A DNA stretch of 64,000 nt from Rhizobium sp. NXC14 (GTDB taxonomy: Bacteria > Pseudomonadota > Alphaproteobacteria > Rhizobiales > Rhizobiaceae). How positions within the stretch are numbered: position 1 is the first letter of the stretch; each line of letters opens with the position of its first letter. The position numbers were made by a program, and so were the translations under genes. The notes under the pieces are model-generated. The model was not told where the DNA came from, made no database searches, and saw only the letters and a program-made list of their open reading frames with translations. This document shows, piece after piece, positions 15,746 to 25,558 of this stretch. The stretch covers positions 3,833,501 through 3,897,500 of the forward strand of contig NZ_CP021030.1 of assembly GCF_002117485.1 (NCBI RefSeq). Reading direction: 5' to 3'.

Positions 15746-18325
15746 ATGGCATTCAAAACGGGCACGTTCGCGCAGAATCTTGCTGACAACCCTGCCGGGC
15801 ATTTCAAGACGCTTACAAAGCGTCAATATCCCGATGTGATGCCACACCAGAAGGAAATTCTCGAGGCATATGCCGCCAGACATCAAACCAGCGCAGACCT
15901 CGCACTGCAACTTCCAACCGGTAGCGGCAAGACTCTAGTAGGTTTGCTGATCGCCGACTGGCGTCGCGCAAAGTTCAGAGAGCGTGTCGTCTACCTTTGC
16001 CCCACCAAGCAGCTTGTCGCGCAGACCGTCCAGCAAGCTAAAGATCGATACGGAATCGATGCCGTCGCGCTTGCCGGAGCTAAGGACCGTTTTCCCCCTG
16101 CTGACACGACCGCCTACAGGACCGGCTCGGCGGTAGCAGTGACAACATACTCCGGCCTCTTCAACACTCACCCATTTTTCGACGACCCGGACCTTATCTT
16201 GATCGACGATGCCCACGCGGCGGAGAACTACATTGCTGGCATGTGGTCAATGACTATCGACGCGGGAACGCCTCTGCACGCGGCGTTGGCCGAATATTTG
16301 AAGCCGCACTTAGAGCCTCAGGATTACTCTCGGCTCATCGGGGACTGGAGCGGATCGGCCGATGCCACTTGGGTTGAGAAGCTTCCGTCGCCGCAGGTGG
16401 ACGAACTATCGGCGGAGATGATCTCGATTATCGACGCCTACGCTCGGGACGGCGACCTGTATTTTAAGTGGACGCTTCTGCGTTCTCACCTCGACGCTTG
16501 CCATGTTTATCTAGGCTCACGAGAAATTCTGATCAGACCGCTGATTCCGCCTACAATGTCGCACGGGCCCTTCCATCGGGCGAAACAGCGCATCTTCATG
16601 TCGGCTACTCTAGGTGCCGGAGGCGATCTGGAACGGCTCTCGGGTCGGCGCAAGATCGAAAGGCTGCCAGCCCCCGAGGGCTTCCAGAGCGCGGGCGTTG
16701 GTCGGCGCTTCTTCGTATTTCCTAGCCTTTCCTTGACGGGCGATGAGACTGAGATCCTCCGTGTTGCGATGCAGAAGCGCGCCGGCCGCTCGGTGGTCTT
16801 AACCCCCTCGTCTCCGCAAGCTGACGAACACGTTGCACGTATCGATAAAGACCTCGTAGGCTTCGAGGTCTTCACCGCTGAAGATATTGAGGCGGACAAA
16901 ACGCCGTTTGTGTCATCAGACAATGCGGTAGCGGTGTTGGCCAACCGCTACGACGGCATCGATTTTCCAGGCGACGAGTGCCGGCTACTTTCTGTGGATG
17001 GGCTTCCGAGAGCCATGAATGCGCAAGAGCGATTCATCATGTCGAAGATGGGCGCTGGCGCACTTTACAACGACCGAATTCAGACCCGCGTGTTGCAGGC
17101 GGTGGGGCGGTGCACCCGCGCCCTTCAAGATCGGTCAAGTGTGTTTGTCACAGGCACTGAGCTGGTTGACTTCCTCGCGGACAATCGGAAGTGGCGGTAT
17201 TTCAGTCCTGAGCTTCAGGCTGAGTTGGCCTTCGGTGTTGATCAATCGACCTCCGTCGCTGCCAATGATATGTTGGACAACTTTGACATGTTTCTCCGAA
17301 ATGACGCTGGCTGGGCCGGTGCCGATGCGACTATCCGCACCAGCGTGAAGACCTACGTGCAACAGCCTTATCCGGCTATGGGTGAGCTTGCAGCGGTGGT
17401 CGCACACGAGGTGCAGTATCAGGAAGCAATGTGGAGCAAGGATTGGGCAGGTGCCCTTGGCGCCGCAAGGAGCGTGCTGGCAGGACTAAATCACGAAGAT
17501 CTGCGTGGATATCGTGCTCTCTGGCATTACCTTGCTGGTGCGGCGGCACGTCGCCTCTCGGCGGCGCCCGAGGACGCGCAGGCCGCCGCCGCTCGCGAAC
17601 AGTTCGGCAAGGCCAAAACGGCCGCCCCAGCGGTGTCATGGCTCAACACCCTTGCGCGGATCGTCGGCCCGCTGCCCGCTACCGAAGCACCGCACTCAAA
17701 TGTCGAGCTGCTGAAGCAGGTGGAATCCCTCGAGCGGCAGTTTCTTGCTATGGGCATGACTACTCACCACAAATTCGAGAAGCGCGCAGCTGCGATTCTC
17801 ACGGGGCTGAATGCCGCAGATGGTTTTGAGCAGGCTCAGGTCGATCTTGGAAAGTTGCTTGGCTTCTCCTGTGGCAATGATGAAAGCGACGCGGCGCCTG
17901 ACCCTTGGTGGCTTGGGGACAAGTTCGGCCTTGTCTTCGAGGATCATGCGGATGGGAGCGCCGGCACCGTGTTTGGTGCCGTGAAAGCTCGTCAGGCTTC
18001 CTCCCATCCTAAATGGATTCGCAAGAATGTTCCCGGAGCGGGAGACATGGACATCTGCCCTGTCCTTCTAACTCCCTCGGTAAAGGCGACATCCGGCGCC
18101 GATCCGCAACTTGATGACGTTAAATATTGGGAGCTAAGCGATTTCCGAAAGTGGGCCAGTGCCGCAGTGGCCACGATTAGAAGCTTGAAAGACACCTTTC
18201 CCGGAGAAGGAGATTTGCTTTGGCGGGCGGAAGCTGCGGAGCGGCTCGAGGCGGAAGGTCTAACCCTCGCGGCTATCCTGCGGAGGCTACCGATCGCGTC
18301 AGAAGCTATGGAGATCATAGGGTAA
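15746..18325 (+). CDS. SF2 DEAD/DEAH-box helicase, first gene of putative defence operon
   Basis: 859 residues. Helicase motifs in order: HQKEILEAYAARH before motif I, LPTGSGKT (about 55-62), LCPTKQLVAQ (Ia), LILIDDAHAAE (motif II, DDAH, about 153), IFMSATLG (III), a second RecA domain with VDGLPRAMNAQERF, and QAVGRCTR (VI, about 451-458). The GR-CTR ending resembles DinG/XPD-type enzymes. About 400 C-terminal residues show no known domain and appear helical, perhaps a protein-interaction module. AAGGGGGA before the ATG supports the start. The next gene follows after 60 bases. Probably unwinds or translocates on nucleic acid for the three genes downstream. Confidence 0.88.
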   Translation: MAFKTGTFAQNLADNPAGHFKTLTKRQYPDVMPHQKEILEAYAARHQTSADLALQLPTGSGKTLVGLLIADWRRAKFRERVVYLCPTKQLVAQTVQQAKDRYGIDAVALAGAKDRFPPADTTAYRTGSAVAVTTYSGLFNTHPFFDDPDLILIDDAHAAENYIAGMWSMTIDAGTPLHAALAEYLKPHLEPQDYSRLIGDWSGSADATWVEKLPSPQVDELSAEMISIIDAYARDGDLYFKWTLLRSHLDACHVYLGSREILIRPLIPPTMSHGPFHRAKQRIFMSATLGAGGDLERLSGRRKIERLPAPEGFQSAGVGRRFFVFPSLSLTGDETEILRVAMQKRAGRSVVLTPSSPQADEHVARIDKDLVGFEVFTAEDIEADKTPFVSSDNAVAVLANRYDGIDFPGDECRLLSVDGLPRAMNAQERFIMSKMGAGALYNDRIQTRVLQAVGRCTRALQDRSSVFVTGTELVDFLADNRKWRYFSPELQAELAFGVDQSTSVAANDMLDNFDMFLRNDAGWAGADATIRTSVKTYVQQPYPAMGELAAVVAHEVQYQEAMWSKDWAGALGAARSVLAGLNHEDLRGYRALWHYLAGAAARRLSAAPEDAQAAAAREQFGKAKTAAPAVSWLNTLARIVGPLPATEAPHSNVELLKQVESLERQFLAMGMTTHHKFEKRAAAILTGLNAADGFEQAQVDLGKLLGFSCGNDESDAAPDPWWLGDKFGLVFEDHADGSAGTVFGAVKARQASSHPKWIRKNVPGAGDMDICPVLLTPSVKATSGADPQLDDVKYWELSDFRKWASAAVATIRSLKDTFPGEGDLLWRAEAAERLEAEGLTLAAILRRLPIASEAMEIIG

Positions 18326-18385
18326 CCGGACTAGAATCGTCCACGGGGGAACCGGATTTGATTCAGAAAAAACGGATCGCTTCGC

Positions 18386-19663
18386 TTGCGTAGCGGAGAT
18401 ATTCAATTACAGGAAGGCAAAGTCCCTCCTCGGCTTAAAGAGACTGCTAGTGGGGATCCTGGCGACGAGACCGAACGCAACTTCCGTTACCAACATCAAT
18501 ATGGCGTGGTGCTACTTGCCGCCGTGCGGCGCGGCACGCTGGACTACGTCGCCCTCTACTGTGAACACCATGAAGACTTCCTCGCCGAGCGGCCCGATGG
18601 CCGCTTCGACGGCTATCAGATCAAGACATCTAGACCTGAGAACGGGGCTTGGACTCTCACGTCCGCTGCGCTCACCAAGTCGATCGGTCGCTTCGTAGAT
18701 CTCATGATGGCATTTCCCGACCAAGTCGGGAGGTTCGTGTTCGTGTCCAACTCCGACGTGGATTCGGTCACACCAGCCAATACCGACGACAAACGTCGCG
18801 GCCGCTGCCCCGGTCTGATGCTAGACCACGTAAAATCCTGCAGCGACGCTGAAGCCATACAGCCACCGTTTCGAAACGCGTTCGACGCCCTGGCAGCGGA
18901 ACTTGGTGCCGATAAAGCGCAGCTCTTCGAAGTGTTACGAAGGCTCGAAACCGTCAAAGGGCCCTCGCGCGAAGACTTTGACGCGACCCTAGCTCAAGAA
19001 CATATCGGAGGCTTGCCCGAATGTGCGCACCTCCCGCCGGGCCCCCTCCGCGAACTCTGCAACGATCTCGTCGCCAGGTTCCACCGCGCCGCATCGCTAT
19101 TTGTGGTCGACCCAGATCGTCACCTAGCGAAAATTCCTTCAGGAACGACTGACGATCCAGCGATCACGGCCAAGCGTATTGTGATTGCTGATGTGGACCT
19201 GGTCCCAGTGTCGAAGGCCAACGACACGTTCCGCTACCGAGGCCCGCCGACCATCAGCCTCGGTCAACCTCGGCCCAAGCGCATCTTGGAGCAGAAGCTG
19301 GAGCGCGGCGGCGTCGGTGCCTTGGTCGACTATATGAAGGCGCGTGAGCAGGCGGCTGAGTACCATTTTCTGGAGGAGCAGGCAAAGGACCCCGCATGGG
19401 CGGCTCGCCAGCTTCGACAAGTCGAGGAGGCGGTCCACGGCGAATGCCTAGAATCGTATATAGCGCATCAAAACCCCGGAACGCCGTTCGGGCAGGCTAT
19501 GTTCAACGACGTGTCGACGCGTCTACGGAGCTTGGAAACCCAGCGGAAGGATCTGCTTGGAGGAGCGCCCTATGAACTGCTGATGGGTACCGCAGCTCTG
19601 CTGACCAACGATTGCCGCGTGTGGTGGAGTGACCGCTTTCAGATCGATGAGGGCGAAGGATGA
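18386..19663 (+). CDS. DUF4297-like PD-(D/E)xK nuclease with ABC-3C-type C-terminal region
   Basis: 425 residues if the TTG at 18386 is the start; no ATG or GTG lies early in frame, and an in-frame stop at 18359 bars anything longer. The N-terminal part has the DUF4297/Cap4 pattern: GDETERNFRYQHQYG, a glutamate-rich EHHEDF, and GRFDGYQIKTS (about 73-83), where Q-x-K would be the metal-binding end of a PD-(D/E)xK site. The C-terminal half resembles the shared adaptor region of effectors in ABC-three-component systems. It is probably the DNA-cutting effector. ATGA overlap with the next gene shows translational coupling. The weak start signal is odd and may keep levels low. Confidence 0.75.
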   Translation: MRSGDIQLQEGKVPPRLKETASGDPGDETERNFRYQHQYGVVLLAAVRRGTLDYVALYCEHHEDFLAERPDGRFDGYQIKTSRPENGAWTLTSAALTKSIGRFVDLMMAFPDQVGRFVFVSNSDVDSVTPANTDDKRRGRCPGLMLDHVKSCSDAEAIQPPFRNAFDALAAELGADKAQLFEVLRRLETVKGPSREDFDATLAQEHIGGLPECAHLPPGPLRELCNDLVARFHRAASLFVVDPDRHLAKIPSGTTDDPAITAKRIVIADVDLVPVSKANDTFRYRGPPTISLGQPRPKRILEQKLERGGVGALVDYMKAREQAAEYHFLEEQAKDPAWAARQLRQVEEAVHGECLESYIAHQNPGTPFGQAMFNDVSTRLRSLETQRKDLLGGAPYELLMGTAALLTNDCRVWWSDRFQIDEGEG

Positions 19664-20268
19664 GCCTCTCCGTCCTCAAGGCCGCGGCCGACGCTGAAAA
19701 CGCAGACGGCCTACACCTCGCCCGCCTGCTGGTGCTGCTGCGAAGCGCCGACAAGCGCGGCAAGACCGCCCCGAAGCCAGTCGAAGGCATAACTAAACTT
19801 GCGAAGCTGGACTTCCTGCTTCGCTACCCGGTTTTTCTGGAACGGGCGTTGGCGGCGCTTAACAAGTCGCCAGCCGACGCAGCGGTCCTGCCGCGGGAGC
19901 GCACGACCGTCGAGACCAAGATGATCCGGTTCCGCTACGGCCCGTGGGACGGCCGCTATCGGCGCTGGCTCAGCCTTTTGTCCTCTCGCGGCCTCATCAC
20001 CTTGTCGCTCAGCGGCCGCAAAATCGAAATCGGGTTGACTGATAGCGGTCGCACCTTGGCGGACGAGCTAGCCACCCGACCGGCCTTCCATGACTTCGCG
20101 ACAAGAGGCGCCGTCGTGATGAAAGCGGTCGGCGCCATGTCTGCCACGAAACTTAAAGACTTTGTCTACGAAATCGTCCCCGAAATCACGGGCATGAAAT
20201 GGGGAACTGAGATCGGCGCCAGCAACCCCGAGGCGGAGACGTTTGCCACCAGCGGAGAGCCTCGATGA
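19660..20268 (+). CDS. Putative middle component of ABC-three-component system
   Basis: 202 residues, predicted mostly helical with a winged-helix-like centre (WLSLLSSRGLITLSLSGRKIEIGLTDSGRTL). It is coupled by ATGA overlaps to both the nuclease gene before and the ATPase gene after. Size and position match the middle component of ABC-3C systems or LmuC of Lamassu, which links the nuclease to the SMC-like ATPase. I recognise the role from gene order more than from sequence. Confidence 0.65.
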   Translation: MSLSVLKAAADAENADGLHLARLLVLLRSADKRGKTAPKPVEGITKLAKLDFLLRYPVFLERALAALNKSPADAAVLPRERTTVETKMIRFRYGPWDGRYRRWLSLLSSRGLITLSLSGRKIEIGLTDSGRTLADELATRPAFHDFATRGAVVMKAVGAMSATKLKDFVYEIVPEITGMKWGTEIGASNPEAETFATSGEPR

Positions 20269-22217
20269 AATTCAATTTGGTGTCCCTGAATCTGGCGTTG
20301 CGCCGTGCGGACGAGCAGATCTTGTTCTCAAAGCTCAGCTACTTCTGGGGTCAGATGGGCGCGGGCAAGTCAAGCATCGCCCGGATGGTCGACTATTGTC
20401 TTGGCGGTACGATCCAGCTGTCTCCCGCGTTGCAGGCTGAGTTTGTCTCGGCGACTCTGACCGTTGAGCTCGAACGGGCCACGGTCAGCATCGAGCGGGC
20501 CCGGGACGCCGCCGACGTCTTCGCCTCGTGGGAGGACGATCAGGGTCGCTATTCGATCGTCATCCCCGCCCGTGTGGCTGCGGGCGAGGTTATCCCGGAG
20601 ACGGGCGTTGAAACGTTGTCGGACTTGCTCTTCTGGCTCTCGGAGATCAACCCGCCGCGGGTTCGCAAGAGCAAGGCCAAGGCGGACAGCAAGATCGTCC
20701 GCTTATCACTGCGCGACCTGCTTTGGTACTGCTACCTCGATCAAGACCACATCGACAGCTCGTTCTTCTACCTCGAAGAATCCGCTGAGTTCTATATGCG
20801 GCTCAAGAGTCGCGACGTGATCCGCTATGTCATCGGCTACCACGACGAGCGGGTCGCCGATCTGGAAGCGGAGCTCGACCAGCTCCGGGCGAACAGAACC
20901 GCGCGCCTTGCGTCAATCGATAGCCTCTCCAAGGCGTTAGCAGAGGTCGGCATCGAGTCTGAGGCGCAAGTGGCAGAGCGCGAGTCGGGACTTCGTGCCT
21001 CGATCGCCATGGTGAACGCGCAGCTCGAGGTGCTGCGCAAGGGGCGTCGCGAGGAGCTGACCACGCATGCCATCGATGAACTGGCGAGAACGGCCCGGAG
21101 CCTGGGATCTGAAATCGCCAAGCTCGACCTCGACGCTGAGGAACTCCGCGCCATGCGGGACCGGCACGTGCGGCATCGTAACGAAATCGACATGCTGGGC
21201 CTGAAATTCAGGCGCTCCGCGGAGGCCCGCGAAATCCTCGGAGACGTGGCCTTCAGCGCCTGCCCGCGATGCACTCAAGCCCTGCCGGCCCGGCCGGCGC
21301 AATGCTGTGACGTGTGTGGCCAGGAGGATGTGGTCGACCTAGCCGATCCCGCCGAGGTCGCGGCGCTTGAGGCCGACATCGCTAACCGACGGGCCGAACT
21401 GAAGGAAGCCATCGCCGCGATCGACACCAATCTGGCCAAGATGCGGGCGCAGCGGTCGGGCTTGCTGCAGACCAAGGACAAGGCCGAAGCTGACATCAAT
21501 CGCGCCATCGCCGAGCAGGACTCCGCCTTCCTTTCGATGAGCCTGCTGAAGGAGCGAGAGCGCGCGGCGCTGGAGGCCGAGTTGGCGAGCATCGCCTGGC
21601 TGCTACGCCTGCCCCTCTTGTTGCAGCAGCAACGCGAGGCTCTCGCCCAAATCGTCGCGCTTGAACAGGCGAAGCGCGAGGCGCTCAAAGAGGCGCGCAC
21701 CAAAGCGGAGGCGGACCGGACAAGTCTTGATCGTTTCGCCGGCTATTTTCTGGACTGCCTGGCCCTGTCCGGAGTGCCTGGCATTCAGCGCAACGACCAT
21801 GTGGAGTTGGAACCGCCCGACTTCTACCCGGCAATCCTTAGTGCCGACCCCAGCGATCTTACGCGCTCGACCTTCACCTCGCTCAGCAGCGGTGGAAAGA
21901 AGACCCTCTTCAAATGCTGCTTCGCGATCGCCTTGCACCGCATCGCGGCACAGCTTCACGCGCCACTGCCCGAGCTCCTCATAGTCGACTCCCCGATGAA
22001 GAACATCAGCGAGCGGGAGAACAGGGCGCAATTTGAAGGGTTCTATCGCATGCTCTATCAGCTCAACGCTGGAGAACTTCGCCAGACCCAGTTTGTCTTG
22101 ATCGACAAGGAGTTCTTCGCGCCACCTGACAACCTCGCGGACGGCGTCACGAACCGGCATATGCAGCCGGATAGTGACGAGCATCAGCCACTGATCCGAT
22201 ACTACCGAGGGAAATAG
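20265..22217 (+). CDS. SMC/Rad50-like ATPase (DUF3732 type)
   Basis: 650 residues. Walker A GQMGAGKSS (about 29-37), two long heptad-type coiled coils (about 185-320 and 370-480), and between them CPRCTQAL...CCDVCGQED (about 331-353), a CxxC pair placed like a Rad50 zinc hook or zinc ribbon. Near the end come the ABC signature LSSGGKK (about 540) and Walker B LLIVDSPMKN (about 572). Walker B ends in DSP rather than DEP/DEA, as in DUF3732 proteins. It probably senses a DNA structure and triggers the nuclease, as LmuB does in Lamassu. Last gene of the coupled set. Confidence 0.85.
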   Translation: MKFNLVSLNLALRRADEQILFSKLSYFWGQMGAGKSSIARMVDYCLGGTIQLSPALQAEFVSATLTVELERATVSIERARDAADVFASWEDDQGRYSIVIPARVAAGEVIPETGVETLSDLLFWLSEINPPRVRKSKAKADSKIVRLSLRDLLWYCYLDQDHIDSSFFYLEESAEFYMRLKSRDVIRYVIGYHDERVADLEAELDQLRANRTARLASIDSLSKALAEVGIESEAQVAERESGLRASIAMVNAQLEVLRKGRREELTTHAIDELARTARSLGSEIAKLDLDAEELRAMRDRHVRHRNEIDMLGLKFRRSAEAREILGDVAFSACPRCTQALPARPAQCCDVCGQEDVVDLADPAEVAALEADIANRRAELKEAIAAIDTNLAKMRAQRSGLLQTKDKAEADINRAIAEQDSAFLSMSLLKERERAALEAELASIAWLLRLPLLLQQQREALAQIVALEQAKREALKEARTKAEADRTSLDRFAGYFLDCLALSGVPGIQRNDHVELEPPDFYPAILSADPSDLTRSTFTSLSSGGKKTLFKCCFAIALHRIAAQLHAPLPELLIVDSPMKNISERENRAQFEGFYRMLYQLNAGELRQTQFVLIDKEFFAPPDNLADGVTNRHMQPDSDEHQPLIRYYRGK

Positions 22218-22641
22218 CACAGGAGCTGCACTGTTGTTCGATTAGTCGCTATCGGATCGGAGAGCGCCCGCGACATGGTCTGATCACTGGCGCACTGTCT
22301 TCCCAAAGAGGCTTGCGAAGCAAGGTCCACAACCTGATGGGTAGTGGAATCGTCGGGGCTCCGCTCGAATATGTCTGTGGTCTACGATGGCTGTCAGTCC
22401 TGGCCGCCGGGGAAGGACGGGCTTAAAGAACTATCCAAGGCAACCTCAGCTACGAAACCAGAGCGAGAATGCAAGTGCACGTATGGCACAACTTAGGACA
22501 ACCCGGTCACCGGTATCCGCTGCAGCGGCATCCGCGGCAGCCCAACGGACCGGTCAAAAGCCGCTGTACGGGGCACATATTGACCGGCTAAATTGCCACT
22601 TGCCCTTGCATCTGCACATTCCAGTCAAACTGCGCCTACCA
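22218..22641. other. Intergenic region after the ATPase gene
   Basis: 424 bases between the end of the plus-strand operon and the stop of the minus-strand DUF4238 gene. No gene, hairpin with T-run or repeat was recognised. A 41-codon plus-strand frame from 22370 lacks a ribosome site. Confidence 0.4.
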
Positions 22642-23574
22642 TCAACCAACACTTAGGGTTTGGCGGCGGCGGAATATCCCTTCGATTAGCCGAGGCTCAG
22701 GGATCCTGCCGATGTGGTTTTGGATGAAACGCGCTTGGGTCCTATCTGCTGCGTACACATATTTCGCCGCGCCCTCCACAACCCGTTCATTGTTCGCCCG
22801 AACAAGCTCATTGGGGTCTGCTCGCAGGATCTGCTTCATGAACTCCTTTGTGTTGGTAGCGACGAAAAGGGCCGTGGGAGAGACTGCTAGCCCGAGATGG
22901 CCGCCCTCACCCTTAAGCCCATTGGTACGGACAATTGGCCGGTCTGAGGTTAGAAGCTGGAAACGCGCGTCGCTTAGATCCAAAACCTGCCACTCCATCT
23001 GGTTGATATGATTGCCGACGTTCTTGTGATCCAACAACGTCTTAAATATCCGAAACATTGTCAGCTGACGATCTTTGAGCGGCCTAGACTTGATCATCGC
23101 AACCAGCGTTTCCGGATCTCCCTTCTTGCGTTGTGCGGCATATCGCTCCTCGATTTCTACTGACGTATCTGAGAGGTAATCATCCCAGTTGTCGCGGAAT
23201 ATGGCGACGTCTTCCGGGCAGCGAAGGAGAAGCCCCATTAGAAAACGGGACCAGCCGCTGCGTAGCTCTGTGGACGAAATGAACTTTCCGCGCTCCATTG
23301 CTGCAAGGGCTAGGGACGCCTTCGTGTCGGCAGGTTCGAAGAAGACCTTTTCGAAGGCGGAAGCCTCCTCGTTAGGGAAGCCGTCCATCGCGTAGAGTTT
23401 GCGCTGGTATCCTGTGGATTTAGGCGCGCCTCGCCGGTTGTTCACTCCACGAGGATGCTTCTCATAGATTTCCAGCTGGCCATCGCCGCCAGTCCAACGC
23501 TTCATGTAGAACTGCGGTATGTAGTGGTGCTTGTGCGACGGGTTTTGCTTTTGCGAATCAGGCTTTGTCATCAT
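22642..23574 (-). CDS. DUF4238 domain protein
   Basis: 310 residues. The opening HKHHYIPQFYMKRWTGGDGQ is the hallmark of DUF4238, followed by LFMGLLLRCP-like helical segments and LLTSDRPIVR (about 220-229). The family has no established function but is scattered on islands and often near restriction or defence genes; a nuclease-like role has been suggested only by analogy. Two ATG codons in tandem mark the start, with no clear ribosome site. It stands alone, convergent with the ATPase operon. Confidence 0.8.
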   Translation of the reverse strand: MMTKPDSQKQNPSHKHHYIPQFYMKRWTGGDGQLEIYEKHPRGVNNRRGAPKSTGYQRKLYAMDGFPNEEASAFEKVFFEPADTKASLALAAMERGKFISSTELRSGWSRFLMGLLLRCPEDVAIFRDNWDDYLSDTSVEIEERYAAQRKKGDPETLVAMIKSRPLKDRQLTMFRIFKTLLDHKNVGNHINQMEWQVLDLSDARFQLLTSDRPIVRTNGLKGEGGHLGLAVSPTALFVATNTKEFMKQILRADPNELVRANNERVVEGAAKYVYAADRTQARFIQNHIGRIPEPRLIEGIFRRRQTLSVG

Positions 23575-23811
23575 CCCGATATTGTTGAACCGTGCCGACC
23601 AAAATCGCTAGATGCGTAACTATTCCCGCAGCGGGACAAATAGCATCGTTCGGCACCATGACGCTGGCCATCACCGCCTAAGGAGGCTAGCGATTGCACC
23701 AGTCGTGCTCTCCACAGAGGACTATCCGCACACCCAATCCGCATCGCGTCCGCTTTCGGCAGAGGCGCAGGAATAACCGTACGGCCGATATGAAAGCACA
23801 AGGCAGTCACG

Positions 23812-24120
23812 AGCTAGCCGCTTTAAGAACCCGGTAAACCTGCATTCGCGAGCAACCAATTTCCTCGATTGCGGTTACGCCTACGCGCTACGCGGACAGT
23901 TCTCGGATTGACTACATGTAAATCCGAGCCGTCCTCCGGTCCAGCGTGTCGCGGCCATGACGATCCAACCGCGTCACGACTAACTCGTCACCTTCACGCA
24001 AGAACTCGATCGTTGCGAGTTCCGACCGCCCCTCCCGTGCTCCTGAAACCGTGGCTGCGCGGACAAGCTGGTGACCCTCAACCCTCAGGGTTCCATCCGC
24101 CAAGCACATCCGGTAGATCG
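23812..24120 (-). pseudogene. Relic of a serine recombinase
   Basis: Two pieces of a resolvase/invertase remain on the minus strand. One reads GAREGRSELATIEFLREGDELVVTRLDRHGRD (shown here as two stretches, ending near 23940), with one residue missing against the intact copy at 25559-26110. The other, 23812-23890, reads GCSRMQVYRVLK, the C-terminal HTH. The catalytic N terminus and the central helix are gone. It is a decayed paralogue of the intact gene 1.5 kb downstream. Confidence 0.8.
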
Positions 24121-24341
24121 CGCCAGGGCACCCGGTGAGCGCGATCCACAAAGACCGCTTCGATCAATATGCGACTGTCGTGACCCTTCTTGAGTACCTC
24201 TCGCAGTACCGTCTGGTTTATTCTCTCTCAATATCGCCCTTCGGCCCACTTAATTATACATCGTTCTTGCTAATCCAAAAAGCAACCTGTACTCGCGTTC
24301 ATTCAGGAATTACACTCAACCTGTATCTGAGGGAGGGTGAT

Positions 24342-25416
24342 ATGACGAAGATCGATACTTGCTGCTTGCACGTGCTTAGTTTTGGCAGGCCCGGTCCAGA
24401 CGTTCGCTGCGTCGAATATTCCAGATGTAAGGATCGTTGATAGCCGAGCTGGTGCCAGCAAAGGCCCTCACGCAGGGATGCTTGCCGTTGACATACCTGG
24501 TGAGGTGCTCGACGCAATCAAAAACGCGTCCGTCATTTCAGTTATACCAATCAACAGTGAAGAGTCGTTCGGCCAACAAGTGATCAAAGCGGATCAAATT
24601 GTATTTGCACCTGGCTCGCGGATGGTTCTGAAAGGATTGAACTATCCATGGATTGCAGTGGTGACGAAGCAATTGCGCTTTTCCGATCCCTCACAATTTT
24701 CTTTTATCATGCGGGATCCTGCTGTCGTATCCGCGGCAGACGGAAATGCGGGAACGACAGGATCGAAGGGCCTGGACGGCACCGGTGAAGTCAACAGGCA
24801 AGGCAACCCTGGGTTAGCCGGGCAAGATGGAACCGCTGGAGAGCCAGGGGCGACGCAGCAATTGCCCACGATATACATCATAGCGGGAGAAATTTTAGAT
24901 CCCGGCGGAGCCATACCTGGGTTCCTCAATTTTGGAATATCGGTCGCCGGAATTAATGGTGGCGACGGGGCGCGAGGTGGAACCGGTGGAGCTGGGGGCC
25001 CAGGTGCTCGCGGCAAGGAAGGTGCTTCTAGTCTCTTTGACTGCAAGGAGGGCCCGGGTCGGGGCGGTCGTGGTGGCGACGGTGGACGAGGGGGACGTGG
25101 AGGCGACGCCGGCAACGGAGGTAACGGCGCCAATATAGTTTACGTTACCTTGGCAGATGGAATGCAGGTTCTCAGCTATGCACGGGTCAACGATCGCGGT
25201 GGACTTGCGGGCGCCTACGGGATGGGCTGACAACCAGGCAACGCAGGTCGCGGCGGTCGGGGCGGCCCAAGCAACGGTTGGTGTCAGGCGGGCAGCCCTG
25301 GTGCAACCGGCGACGTGCCAAACCCCGCTCATTTGGGGAATGGCAACGCCGGCATTGAAGGAGACAAGGGCAACGTGACCGGCGTCATAGTAGACGACAT
25401 CAATATATTCTTTTGA
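24342..25416 (+). pseudogene. Exported collagen-like glycine-rich protein, broken
   Basis: The ATG at 24342 has a strong GGGAGGG before it, but one extra A (24345) puts it out of frame with what would be a good signal peptide (RRSILAACTCLVLAGPVQTFAA). The frame after it reads a 60-120-residue beta-like domain and then many Gly-x-x repeats typical of collagen-like surface proteins (GTGGAGGPGARGKEG, GRGGDGGRGGRGGDAG). A TGA at 25228-25230 interrupts it; in the same frame 61 more codons follow, still Gly-x-x-rich, to the TGA at 25414. Two lesions suggest a dead gene. A TTG start at 24382 could still yield a protein without a signal. Confidence 0.7.
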
Positions 25417-25558
25417 TTCGGCGGCGACTTGTTCGAGAGCGATTCACGAGCTAGCGGAGAGTCAGTGATTTTCTTGAAAGCGGTTGCCTGAGCGGCGGCG
25501 AATTAACTTCGCCAGCCGCGTGGCCGAGGTCGATAGTGTCGCGCGTGAGCAAAGGGGA

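Noticed and set aside
22370..22495. 41-codon plus-strand frame after the ATPase gene
   Set aside because: No ribosome site, no domain, and too short to support.
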